Translations under genes and position numbers: made by a program
Shown: in pieces, positions 31,503 through 43,216 of the stretch
How positions within the stretch are numbered: position 1 is the first letter of the stretch
How the letters are laid out: the number at the start of each line of letters is the position of its first letter
Origin: Corylus avellana
Taxonomy: Eukaryota > Streptophyta > Magnoliopsida > Fagales > Betulaceae
Assembly: GCF_901000735.1 (NCBI RefSeq)
Contig: NC_081545.1
Location: 28,425,513 to 28,489,512 of the forward strand
Length of the DNA stretch: 64,000 nucleotides
Direction of reading: 5' to 3'
Notes under the pieces: model-generated
Seen by the model: only the letters and a program-made list of their open reading frames with translations
Told to the model about the DNA's origin: nothing
Databases searched by the model: none

Positions 31503-34500
31503 ATGGAGTCTGTAGTAGCAACAGTCAGTGGCTACCATGGTTCAGAGCGGTTCAACCTCATCAAGCTGATCTCGCACGCTGGTGCAAGCTATGTAGGTGC
31601 ATTGTCAAGATCAACAACGCACTTGGTGGGTTTTGATCTTTGGTTCTCATTTAATCTTAACATATTCTATGCCAGTGCATTTCCGAACTTGAAAAAGAAA
31701 AAGAAACAAGGGATTTGAAAGGGAAATTTTGAATTAATAAATATAAAGGAAAAGGGCACTAACCCAGTTTCTAGGGTGTTGTCTTTTGTTGATTGAGGAT
31801 GTATGTTTTACTTGGGTTGTTAGGTATGTTGGAGATTTGAAGGAAAGAAATATGATTTTGCTAAGAAGTTTAATACAATAATAGTCAACCACCGATGGGT
31901 TGAAGAATGCATAAAGCAAGGAAAGCGTGTCCCAGAGCATCCTTATATCCAGGAAAGGTATGGCTAAGTTCCTTCCTTCTCAGCTTTTCCGTATCAATGG
32001 AAAAGAATATGCTTCTTCTTATTTTAGTAATTTTTTTGGTCTACTTCAAGTGTCATACTTCAGATATTAAGTTTCTAGCCATGGTGTATAACTTGAATCG
32101 TTTTCTTTTGACCTCTTATTCATTTCACCCAAAACTGGTGATGATACATGATTTGCCATGTAGTTGCTTCAATGCGTAATCACTTGAAACTGCCAACTGA
32201 AACTAAATGATGGATCTTACAGATATATATGTTCACGTTTGATTTTTACTGTAATAGGCAGTTGCCTTGTGCTCTTAAAATTTATAATTCAAGACCAGCG
32301 ATGCTTACACTCTTGTACTGCTGTTTAATATATAGTTTGACTAATAATGAAATTTATTATTGAGAGACTTATGGCTTCAAGGTTTACTTGTATGCAGTGG
32401 GGAAGAAGTGGGGCCATTATTGTTGGAAATCCTACCTGTTAATGTGGGTCTCCGAACAAAGAATCGTAAAATGCTTACTGACAAATTGAATGTTTGTGAC
32501 TACTCCAAAAAACAAACTACTGATTTGGCGTGTGGGGTTTCTGGTCTTGCAGCATGGACTGAATCTTGTTTGTTGAATAAGGTAATATTGGTCCCAATTG
32601 GGCAATACGCTCACCATTTTGTCCATGAAACTAATTTTAGAATTCTTTCTTAAGGCATCCTAATTTGATATTAGTGTTTTAGTTTTGGATGATTTGACAC
32701 TCATTCCGTTTTCTTCTTAATCTATTGTAGAGTTTATTTCCTGATTCTCAAAAGAGCAATGATGCTTCTCATAAATCAAAGCACAAACTGGTTAAAAAGG
32801 CTTCAATGAAAGAGAACAAGTCAAGCAGCAGATACTGTTTAGAGGAGCCTCCTTTATCTGGTTTATTAATGCAGGTAATAATTTCCAGTTCAAATTCTTC
32901 TGCTTTACCGTACTGTATGTTTTGTGGAAGAAACAAGCTTGTTTCTATTGCTACAAGTTCTTGAAACTGTTTTCTTTTCTTTTCCATTTGGTGTTCTACA
33001 AGCTTTAGCTTATACTGAATATAGATGAAAATCAAGCTCTAAGTAGGATTAGTTTGGTGGCATATATATAGTAGAAAGTGAATTACTATGTAAATATCAA
33101 TGTCTGCTATACATATGTTACGAAGCAACTTAAGCAGTTTATCTATGTTAGTTGAGTTGATTAGTTTCAGTAGTAGCAGACTGTTTTGATCTCAGAGGAC
33201 CTCAAGGAGGAGTACACATTATGTTAGACAATTACATAACAAGAAGGGTAGAGAAGCATGCTATCTGAGATAGTGTTCAAACGATAATATCCTAACGATC
33301 AAAACTGGGGAAAACGATGTTGGCTTAGAAAGGAGTGAACAGATGCAACATTACATGGTTGAGGTAAAACTTAATTGGCCAACTTTTGTGTTGCCTGTCG
33401 ATATGAAATTTACCCTTTTATGATTTGGTTCTTACAAGGCCAACAGTTGTATAAGAGTAAACGGATATCTCACATTATACCGTAATATTTGCTTTTTTCA
33501 TGAAATATATGCCGAAGATGTAAGAAGTAAATTTGCATTGAAGAAATAACTCTGTGGATTCTTTAGTTGTTAATGGATTTATGTCTTTTGATTCTACAAT
33601 AATAAAGGAACATATTGTGCAATTCTATATCCAGCTGTATTCTGAGCAGTTTATAGTTGCAGACCAAAATTGGATGGCCTTTCGTTTCTCTCCAATGAGG
33701 TGGATGAGAAAAATTGGTTAGAGATTTTGAGGAGAGTGAAGTGTTGGAGGTGGTGAGAGGTATAAATGGTGACAAGGCCCCAAAGCATCTGTGAAATTTA
33801 TTGAACGGGATTAAGAGAATTTATGTTACTGAAACGGGAAGACGCTTTTCATCTTCTTTTTGGTATTTGCCAATAGAACTTGTGTGTGTTTTGGAGAACA
33901 TTGTCAGCTCGTAGTGGCAACTATTTTAGATATTAATTTCCGTTGTGAGAATGACTGTTTCTGCAAAGTTTTAGAAGCTAACTGACCTAAAATCTTACCT
34001 TCTTTTTGGTGCAAATTGAATAATTGCATGTGGCGTGCAAAATATCAGCAACTGAGTGGTTAGCTTAAGATATGAACGTTGCTGTATTTTTCAAAGTTCA
34101 TATTTCTGTTTTGCAATTTATGATTCTTTATCTGTTTTGCAATTTATGATTCTTTATATATATCCCTTAAAACATTGTTCTAAATTAGTCTCACTAGTTG
34201 CCTTTGTTTTGCTTTCTGATTTCATATATCTTTTCTCTGGTCATATCTTAAATCTTTTTCATCGATTTCTTCTACGAAAAGCATTTGTCATTCTTGTGAT
34301 TGCTATTGACTATTTCTTTTTTCTACCTTATAAAAGCATGGAGAGTCAAGTTCTCATTCCTCTAAGCATCCAGTTAAAGACTGGAGAAAGATCTTTAATG
34401 GTAATGGAAAGTCAAGTTTTCATTCCTCTAAGCATCCAGATAAAGACAAGAGAAAGATCTTTAATGGTTATGGAAGCAATATGTCGTCTGAACCTTCTTG

Positions 34501-37273
34501 TAAAGGAAGGAGGCTTTTGAAGAAGAATGTTGGTATAGATATGTTGGAATCTGCACATTTAGAATCTGACCAAGAGTGCTACCCAATTAGCGTTCATAAC
34601 CTACATAACAATGTTGCAGCTTTGCCTAATTATTCAGATGGTATACAGAATGCTAATAGACTGAAAATTGGAGGAACATCTGATGATCAGTTCCACAACC
34701 AAGTAGGAACTACAAATGAAAGTTCAGAAACTTCCAAGGACTCAAATTTATGTGTTAAGCATCCATCAACTGCTATGGGAAGGACTTCAGAACAAGGGTG
34801 TACTAATGATGAGGACTTAAAAGAGGAGATTGAAGATGAGACTCAGATTGAACATTTGACTAGATTACCTACTTCAACAGAGTTATCATGCGTTATATGT
34901 TGGACAGATTTCAGTTCAACCAGGGGGGTTTTACCATGTGGACATCGATTTTGTTTTTCATGCATTCAGAACTGGGCTGACCATATGGTATACATTCTTG
35001 TCTTGTTCATTATTTGTCTAGTCCTTTTCAATATATATGCTTGTTCATATTTTGCATGCTAAACTTATAGTTCATACTTCAATGCTTAAAAGATCATTTA
35101 TGTCCAACAGTATGCTTTAAAAGTAATCTTTTCATTTAATTCTTCATTTATGAAAATGTTCCAACTATCCATAAATCATCCTTTGTTATGATTTCCTTGA
35201 TTTGAGGTGGCAAACAGTCATTTACATATGCATGCTTGTCATTCTCTTCATTGAGCTTTATGCCCTACTTTTCCATATGATCTACTATGTCCTAAAGATT
35301 TGGTGTCTGATTTTCCCTAGACATAAGAGCAGTGGTCCAGTTTCCACTGGCCCTCTAATTTGAGTATCCCTAATAATTTGACGTTTCAGTTTGCCATCAT
35401 TCAAGTTCAGTACCTTGAAGATGGACAACAATGTGGAATTGCAGAGTTGGAATGCATTGTACTACCTGGACAAATATTTTAGTATTCAATCTGGCAGAAT
35501 TAAATTTGGACAAATGAGCTCAGTTTTCTTTGTAAAAGTACCAGGCTAAATTGGGAAATTTAGTGTAATATTCCGGCTGCATGAATGTGATGTTTCAAAC
35601 CTCTGTCGGTATTGTTACTTGTTTTCGTTTATTCTCTTAATTTTCTGAATGATGAAAATCTCTTTCTTTTAATAAAAATGGGGGAGTGATTTGCTTCTGA
35701 AAGGAGAAAGTTGCCTGGATGAAGCAAATAACCATTCCAAAGTAATTAGTCTGCCATGAGTCCATGACAGAAAGATATTTGGAACATATATTTGTTAATT
35801 TGAATTTATTCAAATTTCAAAGTGCTCATAAGTTAGTGATCATGTATGTAGGCTTCAAGGAGAAAGATTTCAACTTGTCCGTTGTGCAAGGCGAGTTTTG
35901 TTAGCATCACAAAGGTTGAGGATGCAGCCACTACTGATCAAAAAATATACTCCCAAACTATTCCATGTGCTCCTTCGGACTTGGATATTTTCATTCTCAC
36001 TGATCAAGAAACACGCACTTTTGGTGCTCAGGTATGCTTTCTAGTAAACCTCTCTAGGTTTCGGCATTACTTCTGAAATTTTTTCATCATTTTTACCAGA
36101 AGTTCAGTCATTTCTTACAATTATAGCCATTAATCTGAAGATCAAGGAATTAACAGTCATATGACTATATTTTTTGTCATATTTCTCATAATAGCCCAAT
36201 AGGTGTTAAAGAACATAATGTATTATCTATAATGACATTTTTTTTTCTTAGACAGTTATATGACCTCAAGGAGCCATTGACTAGGGCAACAGTAAAAATC
36301 TTGGGTTGTCAAGTGTGTAGTTTCATTTCTTTAGATTAATCACTTAATGCAAAAATGCTGAACGTCATGGCTGCACCTCTTAGGACCCTGCTTTGACGGG
36401 ACCAATGGTCCAATTCTAGGAAAAGGATTTTTGGGAGAGAGAGAGACTACCTTTTCAGGATTGACCTTCACTTAGTAGTATAGGATATATTCTGAGGGTC
36501 TGTATCATGCCAATGTGTGCACATGTAGCTTCATCCCGTTCAGCATTTGCCTTGCCATCGAGAGTTCCATTACCCATTACTAGTCATTCTTAATTTCTAA
36601 AAGTGGTTTGAAAATGGCTCTTTGTGGACACAGTTTTCTTGAATTTTTAAGATCTTCATCAAAAAAAATAATAATAATAATAATAATAATCAATTTTTTT
36701 TTTTTTAAGATCATCTTCATATTTGAATGCTATAATGTACCATGCAAACATGGACATGAGAATGAATATGACATTCTACTGGAGACGTGATAAATTGAAA
36801 CACAATCAAGCACACAAAGGCACTGCAAGGGCATGATGTCCTGCCTTTTCTATGTTATGATATGTCATTTGTACTTGTTTTATTAGTAAATGCTATATCT
36901 TTAGTGTCCAGTAGTGGCTCATTATTTGTTGGTTCAACATTATTAAGTCTATAATTGTTTGTTTGTAAATGCCCCTTTCACAGAATTATTTGCACTACTC
37001 TGGCTCTTTGGTGATTCTTTAATTGTCATACATATAACATTAAAATTTTGTGCACATTTGGTAGCGTTTGTTACTAACTTTTGTTGTGTTTTACAGTCCT
37101 TGCTTGCACCTACTTGTAGCGCATGCCGTTGTCAGGAACCTGAGGATCTCCTCATCAGCTGCCATCTTTGCCAGATTCGACGCATCCATTCCTACTGCCT
37201 GGACCCTCCCTTGTTACCATGGACATGCATGCATTGCAGGGATCTCCAGATGCTTTATCATCACACCTGTTAA
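31503..37273 (+). CDS. BRCT, RING and PHD-like finger protein, At1g67180-like
   Basis: Seven exons join in frame to 530 residues: 31503-31625, 31824-31957, 32398-32581, 32731-32874, 34337-34987, 35852-36031, 37097-37273. Residues 1-86 are a BRCT domain ([17 protein letters not shown] ... GGTGCAAGC-encoded [16 protein letters not shown] ... [17 protein letters not shown]). The middle is Ser/Lys-rich and disordered. Residues 380-424 form a C3HC4 RING (CVIC, PCGH, CFSC, CPLC), which suggests E3 ubiquitin ligase activity. Residues 479-519 show the C4HC3 order of a PHD-like finger (CSAC, CHLC, HSYC, CMHC). The combination recalls plant BRCA1/BARD1-type nuclear proteins but with a single BRCT at the N-terminus, and fits the Arabidopsis At1g67180 family. 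Role in DNA repair or chromatin is inferred, not shown. Exon 5 has a tandem duplication. Intron 4 (1.46 kb) carries a LINE fragment. Confidence 0.88.
33650..33810 (+). mobile_element. LINE ORF2 fragment in BRCT/RING intron 4
   Basis: A decayed reading [17 protein letters not shown], then after a frameshift [18 protein letters not shown], matches the segment just ahead of the reverse transcriptase fingers in plant LINEs (the NGDKAPGPDGF region). It then ends at a stop. It is a short internal piece, distinct from the 3'-end pieces in the two genes upstream. Confidence 0.65.
34337..34465 (+). repeat. 63-base tandem duplication within BRCT/RING exon 5
   Basis: The encoded units [20 protein letters not shown] and [20 protein letters not shown] are adjacent. 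The nucleotide copies differ at only a few sites and keep the frame, so the duplication is recent and tolerated. It begins at the acceptor of the exon. Confidence 0.85.
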
Positions 37274-38847
37274 CATCTGCATCTCTAAAATCTACTCTTA
37301 TACAATGTGCAAAAATGTGTTGATCCTACACATTTACAGTAAAAAGGTTAGCTGGCCAATAACTGTATCACTTGATAGTGTGGTTTTCTGAGATTAGGTA
37401 GTCTTTACCAGCACCCATGGTGAATGACTTCTCATTACATCTGCCACACGACATTCGTTCCAACTGCCACGACCTCTGTTTCTGTGGATGTGATCTGACT
37501 AGATGGTTCTAGATGGCCTACTATTTACAGTTAAATGGACGCAAATTTTTTATATATCATAAAAAATGTGTGGAACCTACTTTCACCTCCATGAAACTGC
37601 TCCTCCTAAAGAGATCTATTTTCACCATGCATAGCATTAGAACATGAATGTAGAACATGTGATTTAGTTTCTTCGATATTCTCATGTGTTGTGACTAGGG
37701 TTGCTCATCAGGTGTTGTTCGATACCGATTGATTTTCAAAAATCCGTCTACACGGGTTGCTTATGTTTTACGGTTATTGATGACCGTTGTCGGATTTCGG
37801 TGTTGGTGAACCTACAAGTAGCCACACCTTTTACACTTTCTTTCACTTTGCATTTCTTAATCATGATCTCCTGTTGGACTGCAAATGCAAATTAGAACCC
37901 TTTATAATAGAAGCCTGTCTTCTTTTGAAGTTCATTTGAGATTGGTCGTTTAGAAAAGTTCATCGCAACGCCAATTGGCCCATGCATAATAATCCTATTA
38001 GATGGGCCGTTTCTACTAATTAAAGTGAAAGCATTCTCATTCTTGCCGTGCCTCCTATGATTGTTGTACTCATTAGTGATATCAACCCTAGTAGCTTGCC
38101 CTGTTGTTTTCTTGCCTTTTCTTCTCGTCTTGGCGTTTTGCTTTTGTTATTTTGTTATTTTTTTTTGTTTTTTTTGTTGAATAGTATGTCCAATGAGGCT
38201 TGAATGGTAAACCCGTGACCAAAAAGTGTGCCGTTTACTTTATACGGATTGCATGCAAATTGTTGACCGAGTTGGGTCCTGGCCTATATTAATATAGATT
38301 AGGTATAAATATTTTATAAGAAGGTTCTGATACAGAGCATCACGTATCCTTTTGCAGATAACACATCACGAGCACTTTTGCTTGTTCATCATACAAACAT
38401 TTGAGGTACTTCTCTTAATTTCTAATATATAAAACACACCCATTTCGTCTTAGCTATTTGTTTGTTAATGAACATACGTTTGCATTTCGGACCGAAATTT
38501 ACTTCTAGCAATCTCATTGAGTTATGGGCTATGTCATGTGTATCCAGCATATAAAGTTTTGAAAACAACCCGTGCCTTCCTAATTGTCTTTTAGGTTTTA
38601 TGTAGTTTTCCATCTGCTTCACCCCTACCCCACTATTTGCAAATTATTACTTTCTTTTATGTGAGAAATAATAAAATAAAATACTAAACAGACCCATTTA
38701 AAGAAATTGAAGATGAAAAATCATGAACAACAACTGAAGAGTACCTTTGTTTTATGGAACCTTTTTTCCACAATATTATCTCATGTAGATACATCAGCCA
38801 TTTTTTTTTTTTTTTGGAAGTACATCAGCCATTTTTTAGATGCACCC
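37274..38847. other. Spacer downstream of the BRCT/RING/PHD gene
   Basis: The first few hundred bases are presumably 3'UTR. From about 37690 there is a gggttgctcatcaggtg-type repeat start, but I cannot close an element around it. No gene is seen. Confidence 0.4.
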
Positions 38848-39213
38848 GTTGCACAAAAGTCACATTTTGTGCCACCAATTAGAAGCTGACACATCAACCA
38901 TTTTCATTAAACTTATACTTAAAACAAACACACCAGATTACACTCTATATGAAATAAAAAATTAATTTTTTTTTTAAAAAAAATGAGAAGCCAGCCACCC
39001 TTTCCCTACTTGGGGTGGCTGCGCGGGCCACCCACTGGCCATGGGGGTGGCGGCCAGCCACCACTAGGTGGCTTATTTTTGGCATTTTTAATTTTTTTTT
39101 TTAAAAAAAATTGATTAAACGATATAACCAAGCGGTTTGGTTTTATTTTGTTATTATGCTACATGCTAAGGTGACAACTTCTCATTGGTGGGTAAAGGGA
39201 GGTTTTGTGCAAC
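38848..39213. mobile_element. MITE with GC-rich palindromic core, copy A
   Basis: The left arm gttgcacaaaag ... ccaccaattagaagctgaca and the right arm, reverse-complemented, ggttgcacaaaacc ... cccaccaatgagaagttgtc are inverted repeats of about 45 bases with some mismatches. The centre (about 38987-39072) is a GC-rich ggtggc/gccacc palindromic block set between A- and T-runs. No reading frame for a transposase. Confidence 0.65.
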
Positions 39214-39254
39214 CTCCCTGTATAAGTTATTCTCCAAATTTTAACCAAAAAATA

Positions 39255-39302
39255 TGTAGTGGGATGTAGATGTGGACCTATGGGATGCAGATGTGGACCT
39301 AC
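39255..39302. repeat. Short tandem duplication
   Basis: Two 21-base units with the core gggatg-agatgtggaccta are adjacent. No function is apparent. Confidence 0.8.
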
Positions 39303-40998
39303 TTTTTCGGGAAATATTAATAATTGAAGGCCTAAAGCATGGTGTCCACATAATATACAACTTTTCTTCCCTTTGTCATTTGTCCTCACCCTCATGTCTC
39401 CCATCTCTAAATTCCTCTCCTAGACTCCTACTTCACGGGGGTTTAATTGTGTATATATATGACCAAAAGAGTACCAAACCAACTTCACTAACTGCTTGGG
39501 AAAAGAGAGAAAAAAAAACCCTTTTATTTGACCAATCATAGCCTTATTACGTGGAGAAATTAATATAATTAACCAAAGGATTTAATAAAAATAAAGAGAT
39601 TTATCAGACTATGGATAATTATATTGACTATTCTTAATTACTTAATTTCGCTTTAACACCTTGCATGCCCTACTAAAAAAGAAAAATAAATTAATATTAA
39701 TTGCTCCTTTATAACTGATGCTGCTGTGCTTAGATAGTTCAATTATTAATATAACGCTCTGAGAGACCATATTGAAGCATCTTAATTTCATTAGTATCAT
39801 ATATATTATCACCTTAATTAATTAATATATTGGAAATTTGGAAGCATTTCTAGCCTCACGAGTCACGGATCAATTTGCATAGTACCTTTCTTTTTTTCTT
39901 TTTTTTGAAAAATTTGCACAAAGCTCTGATAAATTATAGCCAAAGTTATGCGGTTACAACGTCATAGAGACAAACATAAAATCTTACAATCAAGTCATAT
40001 TTATGACTTCAACATCCACTAACCCATGTTCAAACTTCAGTTATAGAATAGATTTGGCAGACTCAATCTAATACATAGGTAGTTTATATTCTTAACTTTT
40101 ATTTTTCCGGCCATAAGAGCAAAACTATCGCACCGAAATTAATCCTCCTCAACCCAAAGGCCAAGACAAAAACTTTCACCCCAAAGATCGCTCATGAAAG
40201 CATCTAAGGAAAAGTCAAACCCTTATTCAAAAAAAAAAAAACTAAAAAACTAGCAAACAGCTACAATAACCGAGTTGAGGGAGGCAAAAAGCACAATTGA
40301 TTTCGGGGAGGTGAAGAGCAGTGCAACACGGTGGAGGGCGAAGAGGTAGCGCAGCATAAGTAAAGGGATGACCGGAGCAACTAAAGTGGTCGAAAAAACC
40401 AAAAAATAAACTAAAAAAAGAAAGGAAAAAAACAAGAAGGGGAGGGAGAGGATAGAAGAGGGGAGTAGGGGGGAGGGGAAAGGAGGAGGGAGCAAGAGAA
40501 CCTGGGGCTGCCTCCCTCTCCACAGGTTTGGTTTTTTCTCTCTAGGTCTTGAGAGAGCCTAGGGCCGGCTCTAGAAAAAGCATACTACCTTTCTTATTTG
40601 AGTGAATTGGTGAATGAGAATCCATGAAAAAATAAAAATAAAAATAAAATTGTCGGATTATATATCCACCAAAGCATGATTGGTCAAATCTAATTAAACT
40701 CCTAAAATAATCTTCGTAGTTTTACGAGGGCTTGCATGCATTCACATGAATTAGACCAAAAAAAAAAAAAGAAGAAGGAAAAAGACAACATATTTCATCT
40801 CCTAGCCCCCCATCCTTAACAGTAGCCATTAATTCCTGGAAGAATATACACCATATTTTCTTGATATTGCGTGACACCAAAAAAAGAGAGAGAAAGAAAT
40901 CCTTATACCATCTCGTATACAAAGGTGAATGAACATGAAAAGTAGGAATTAATTGTTGTTATTCGTGGAAGGAAGAGAAAGAGTGGTGGTGATGATGA
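39303..40998. other. AT-rich spacer; possible repeat at 40230-40570
   Basis: Mostly AT-rich spacer. At 40230-40570 base composition becomes purine-rich on the plus strand (gggaggggaaaggaggaggg) and an 80-90-residue minus-strand frame appears, but it is Pro/Phe-rich with no domain. It may be a transposon fragment. Confidence 0.35.
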
Positions 40999-41196
40999 TC
41001 AGACAGCTAAAGTCCTGGAGTTGGGAGAATCTGCAATTTTGAGGGTCTCTTGGATAAGCTTCTGAGCCTTCCTGCTTCTGATCTCAACTCTCATGCTCTC
41101 ACTCTTTTCGATCTTATCGTAAGGCTTCTTCATCTTCAATGACCTTATTTTTGACTTCAAACTCACCACCAACCTTTCCAACACCATCATCACCAT
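40999..41196 (-). CDS. Small basic protein of unknown function, 65 residues
   Basis: The minus-strand frame begins MVMMVLERLVVSLKSKIRS and continues through MKKPYDKIEKSESMRVEIRS to KIADSPNSRTLAV. It is rich in Lys, Arg and Ser, with an amphipathic N-terminal helix and no Cys, signal peptide or transmembrane segment. The start codon follows a good acceptor (tataatacag|GTTTCAGCG, minus strand, at 41208), and a matching donor (CAATTGCAG|gttttc) lies at 41332, which gives a leader intron of about 125 bases and a CT-rich first exon near 41340-41500. An ATG-started frame in that exon does not join in phase, so translation most likely starts in exon 2. The composition and the clean splice sites suggest a real short gene; I believe similar small proteins occur in other dicots but cannot name the family. 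Confidence 0.6.
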   Translation of the reverse strand: MVMMVLERLVVSLKSKIRSLKMKKPYDKIEKSESMRVEIRSRKAQKLIQETLKIADSPNSRTLAV

Positions 41197-41508
41197 CGCT
41201 GAAACCTGTATTATATATATATAATTCAAGAGTAGAGAAAAATACACATTAAGCTCAGAAGAAGTAAATGATTAGAACCCAAAACAACTAAGAGATAATT
41301 ATAGGGAGAGTGCATGGGAAATTAGGAAAACCTGCAATTGTATGTATAGAAATGGTGAAAGCAAAGAGCAAATTAAGTGTTGTGTGGGGTAATAATAGGT
41401 AGAGACAAAAGAAGAAGAAGAAGAGGAGTTTGGAGTAGTATAGAGGAGAGGGAGAGAAGGAGGAAAGTGAGGGAGATAATATGTATGAATGTAACGGCTG
41501 CACGTCAC

Positions 41509-42880
41509 AATGTAAGCATTATATTAACAGATCGATATTGAGAGGCACACCACGCAATTGTTAATTAAGACCTCATCCCTTCTCACTCCTTACCAAAACT
41601 TACATCCATCAATATTATTGCATTCCTTCATTGTCCTTGTGCTACTTTTTTTTTTAATAATAATATATAAAAACTACACTTGAATACCTCAAACTTACGT
41701 TTAACTTACAATGTTAATAGAAGTGCAAACTTCTGTGTTTGCTCAGCGGCATAATTTTCATCTGACAGAATTATCATTGCTCCGCCTCCACCTCCCTCTA
41801 TTTGGATTATTAGTGGAAAGGATCCTCCCCTTTGGTCTTGTTTTGTTAATTTTAGGCTTCTTGTTTAGTTGTTTTGCTTTGTTCCTCTTTTCGTTGTTTA
41901 ATGCACTTACAAAAATAATCATAATAATAATAACTTACAATGTCCTTTGAAACTTTAAAAAGGTTAGAATTGTTAGGATTTTTCGTTAATTTGGACGGCA
42001 AACACATAACATGACTCACACGTTATGTGAAATCTATATTATGTCCCCTATAATATATTTGAAAAATACACTTATATATATATATAAATCCTTTCTTTGG
42101 CCAATGAGAACCACTTTTGTTGGTCTCTCTCACGTTTTTTTTGTTTTCTTTAAATTTAATTCTGTCATTTGGGTCACGGATATCAGATATGACCCATTTT
42201 TTGTCAGATTTACAAAAAACCCTAATGAAGGGGGTTATATATGTGAATGGGTATAAGTTTGTAGGGAGTAAGTGTAATTTTTCATTTTTTTTTTCTTTTC
42301 TAAATAAATTCATGCATATACTGTAATCCTTTAGCCAAGCAGCTATGACTTTGAGATCCTAATTTTCCTTCCATTTTTTTTTTCTCCTCTTAAAGGGTCG
42401 GGGCTTTTGGCATTTAATAAAAAGCGAAAAGGAAATTATATATGCAAGAGAAAATAGGGAAAGTGTGAAGGTTAGTGTGGGAATTTAGTTGTGTCAATTT
42501 CAATGGAATGAATTACACCGATGGATGGAGTGGTGGAGCAAAAGCCATATGATAAATGAAACATGTGGAAGAAAACAACAGTTTGGAGATAGCAATGCAT
42601 CCACAAGTTAGTGGCTTGGTGGGCAAATAAAGAGAGCCACAATTATTCATCTCATGCCACTTTCAACACAAGCTTTTGCCAAATTTCTCTTGAAAATAAG
42701 CTCCACAGTTGGAGCTGCAACCCTTGCCTGATGAGTTTCTTTCCTTGCCATCAATTGGTCACAGGAAAGTCACTTTTTGGCTTAAGGACAAGACAACATT
42801 ACCTAACCATATTGATCGCTTGAGATTCACACTAGCTTGAAGAGTGTTAGCTGTTTTGGGTTCCATTAATGTCTTGGTGT
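41509..42880. other. AT-rich spacer
   Basis: Nothing beyond short poly-T and TA runs was recognised. A short inverted segment around 42110-42190 is too weak to call. Confidence 0.4.
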
Positions 42881-42884
42881 GATC

Positions 42885-43010
42885 GGATGAGGCTATGACT
42901 CAATTAAATTTGAAGGAGAACCTGATGTTTCCTATCGTCTAACCTCTCTTGTCTTTGGTTTCCAGCAAATATGTACTACTATGGTCACGCTAAGTATAAT
43001 AGTTTACCGT
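42885..43010. repeat. Dispersed repeat shared with 59010-59150
   Basis: The words gctatgactcaat, tttgaa-gaac, ctgtctaggcctct-like and tactactat-gtcacgct occur in the same order in both places, over about 130 bases. In the second copy a SINE-like head precedes this part, so it may be the body of a SINE. Confidence 0.5.
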
Positions 43011-43216
43011 TAGTTGTACGGGTGATACTGTGATCAAGCTTTTCGGATAAGTGGTGATTTAACATGGTATCAGAACTCTAAAGGTCTTGAGTTCGAATCT
43101 ATTTCCATCATTCACATCTTATTTTAATTAAATATTTATGTATTGGGTCTCATCTATTAAGAAGAAATTTGAGTCCATGCGTAAACTTTAGAGATAAGTA
43201 ATGATTTAACATCAAA
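43000..43216 (+). mobile_element. TRIM-like miniature LTR element, plus orientation
   Basis: The end of a terminal repeat (agcttttcggataagtggtg, atttaac) is followed directly by atggtatcagaac at 43063-43075, one base from the standard plant tRNA-Met primer site. About 100 bases later there is a second repeat-like end (gataagtaatgatttaacat). The body carries the ttgagttcgaat block also seen at 55420. Confidence 0.6.

Noticed and set aside
34056..34520. A 154-residue frame overlapping BRCT/RING exon 5
   Set aside because: It begins in intron and reads the exon duplication in the wrong phase. The other frame joins the BRCT and RING exons cleanly.
40242..40523. A 93-residue Pro/Phe-rich minus-strand frame
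   Set aside because: Biased composition from a purine-rich plus strand, no domain, no splice partners and a second overlapping frame open equally long.
41288..41503. Minus-strand frame before the 65-residue protein
   Set aside because: It is a CT-rich leader reading. Splicing puts it out of phase with the downstream conserved-looking frame, and the in-phase frame opens only with GTG.
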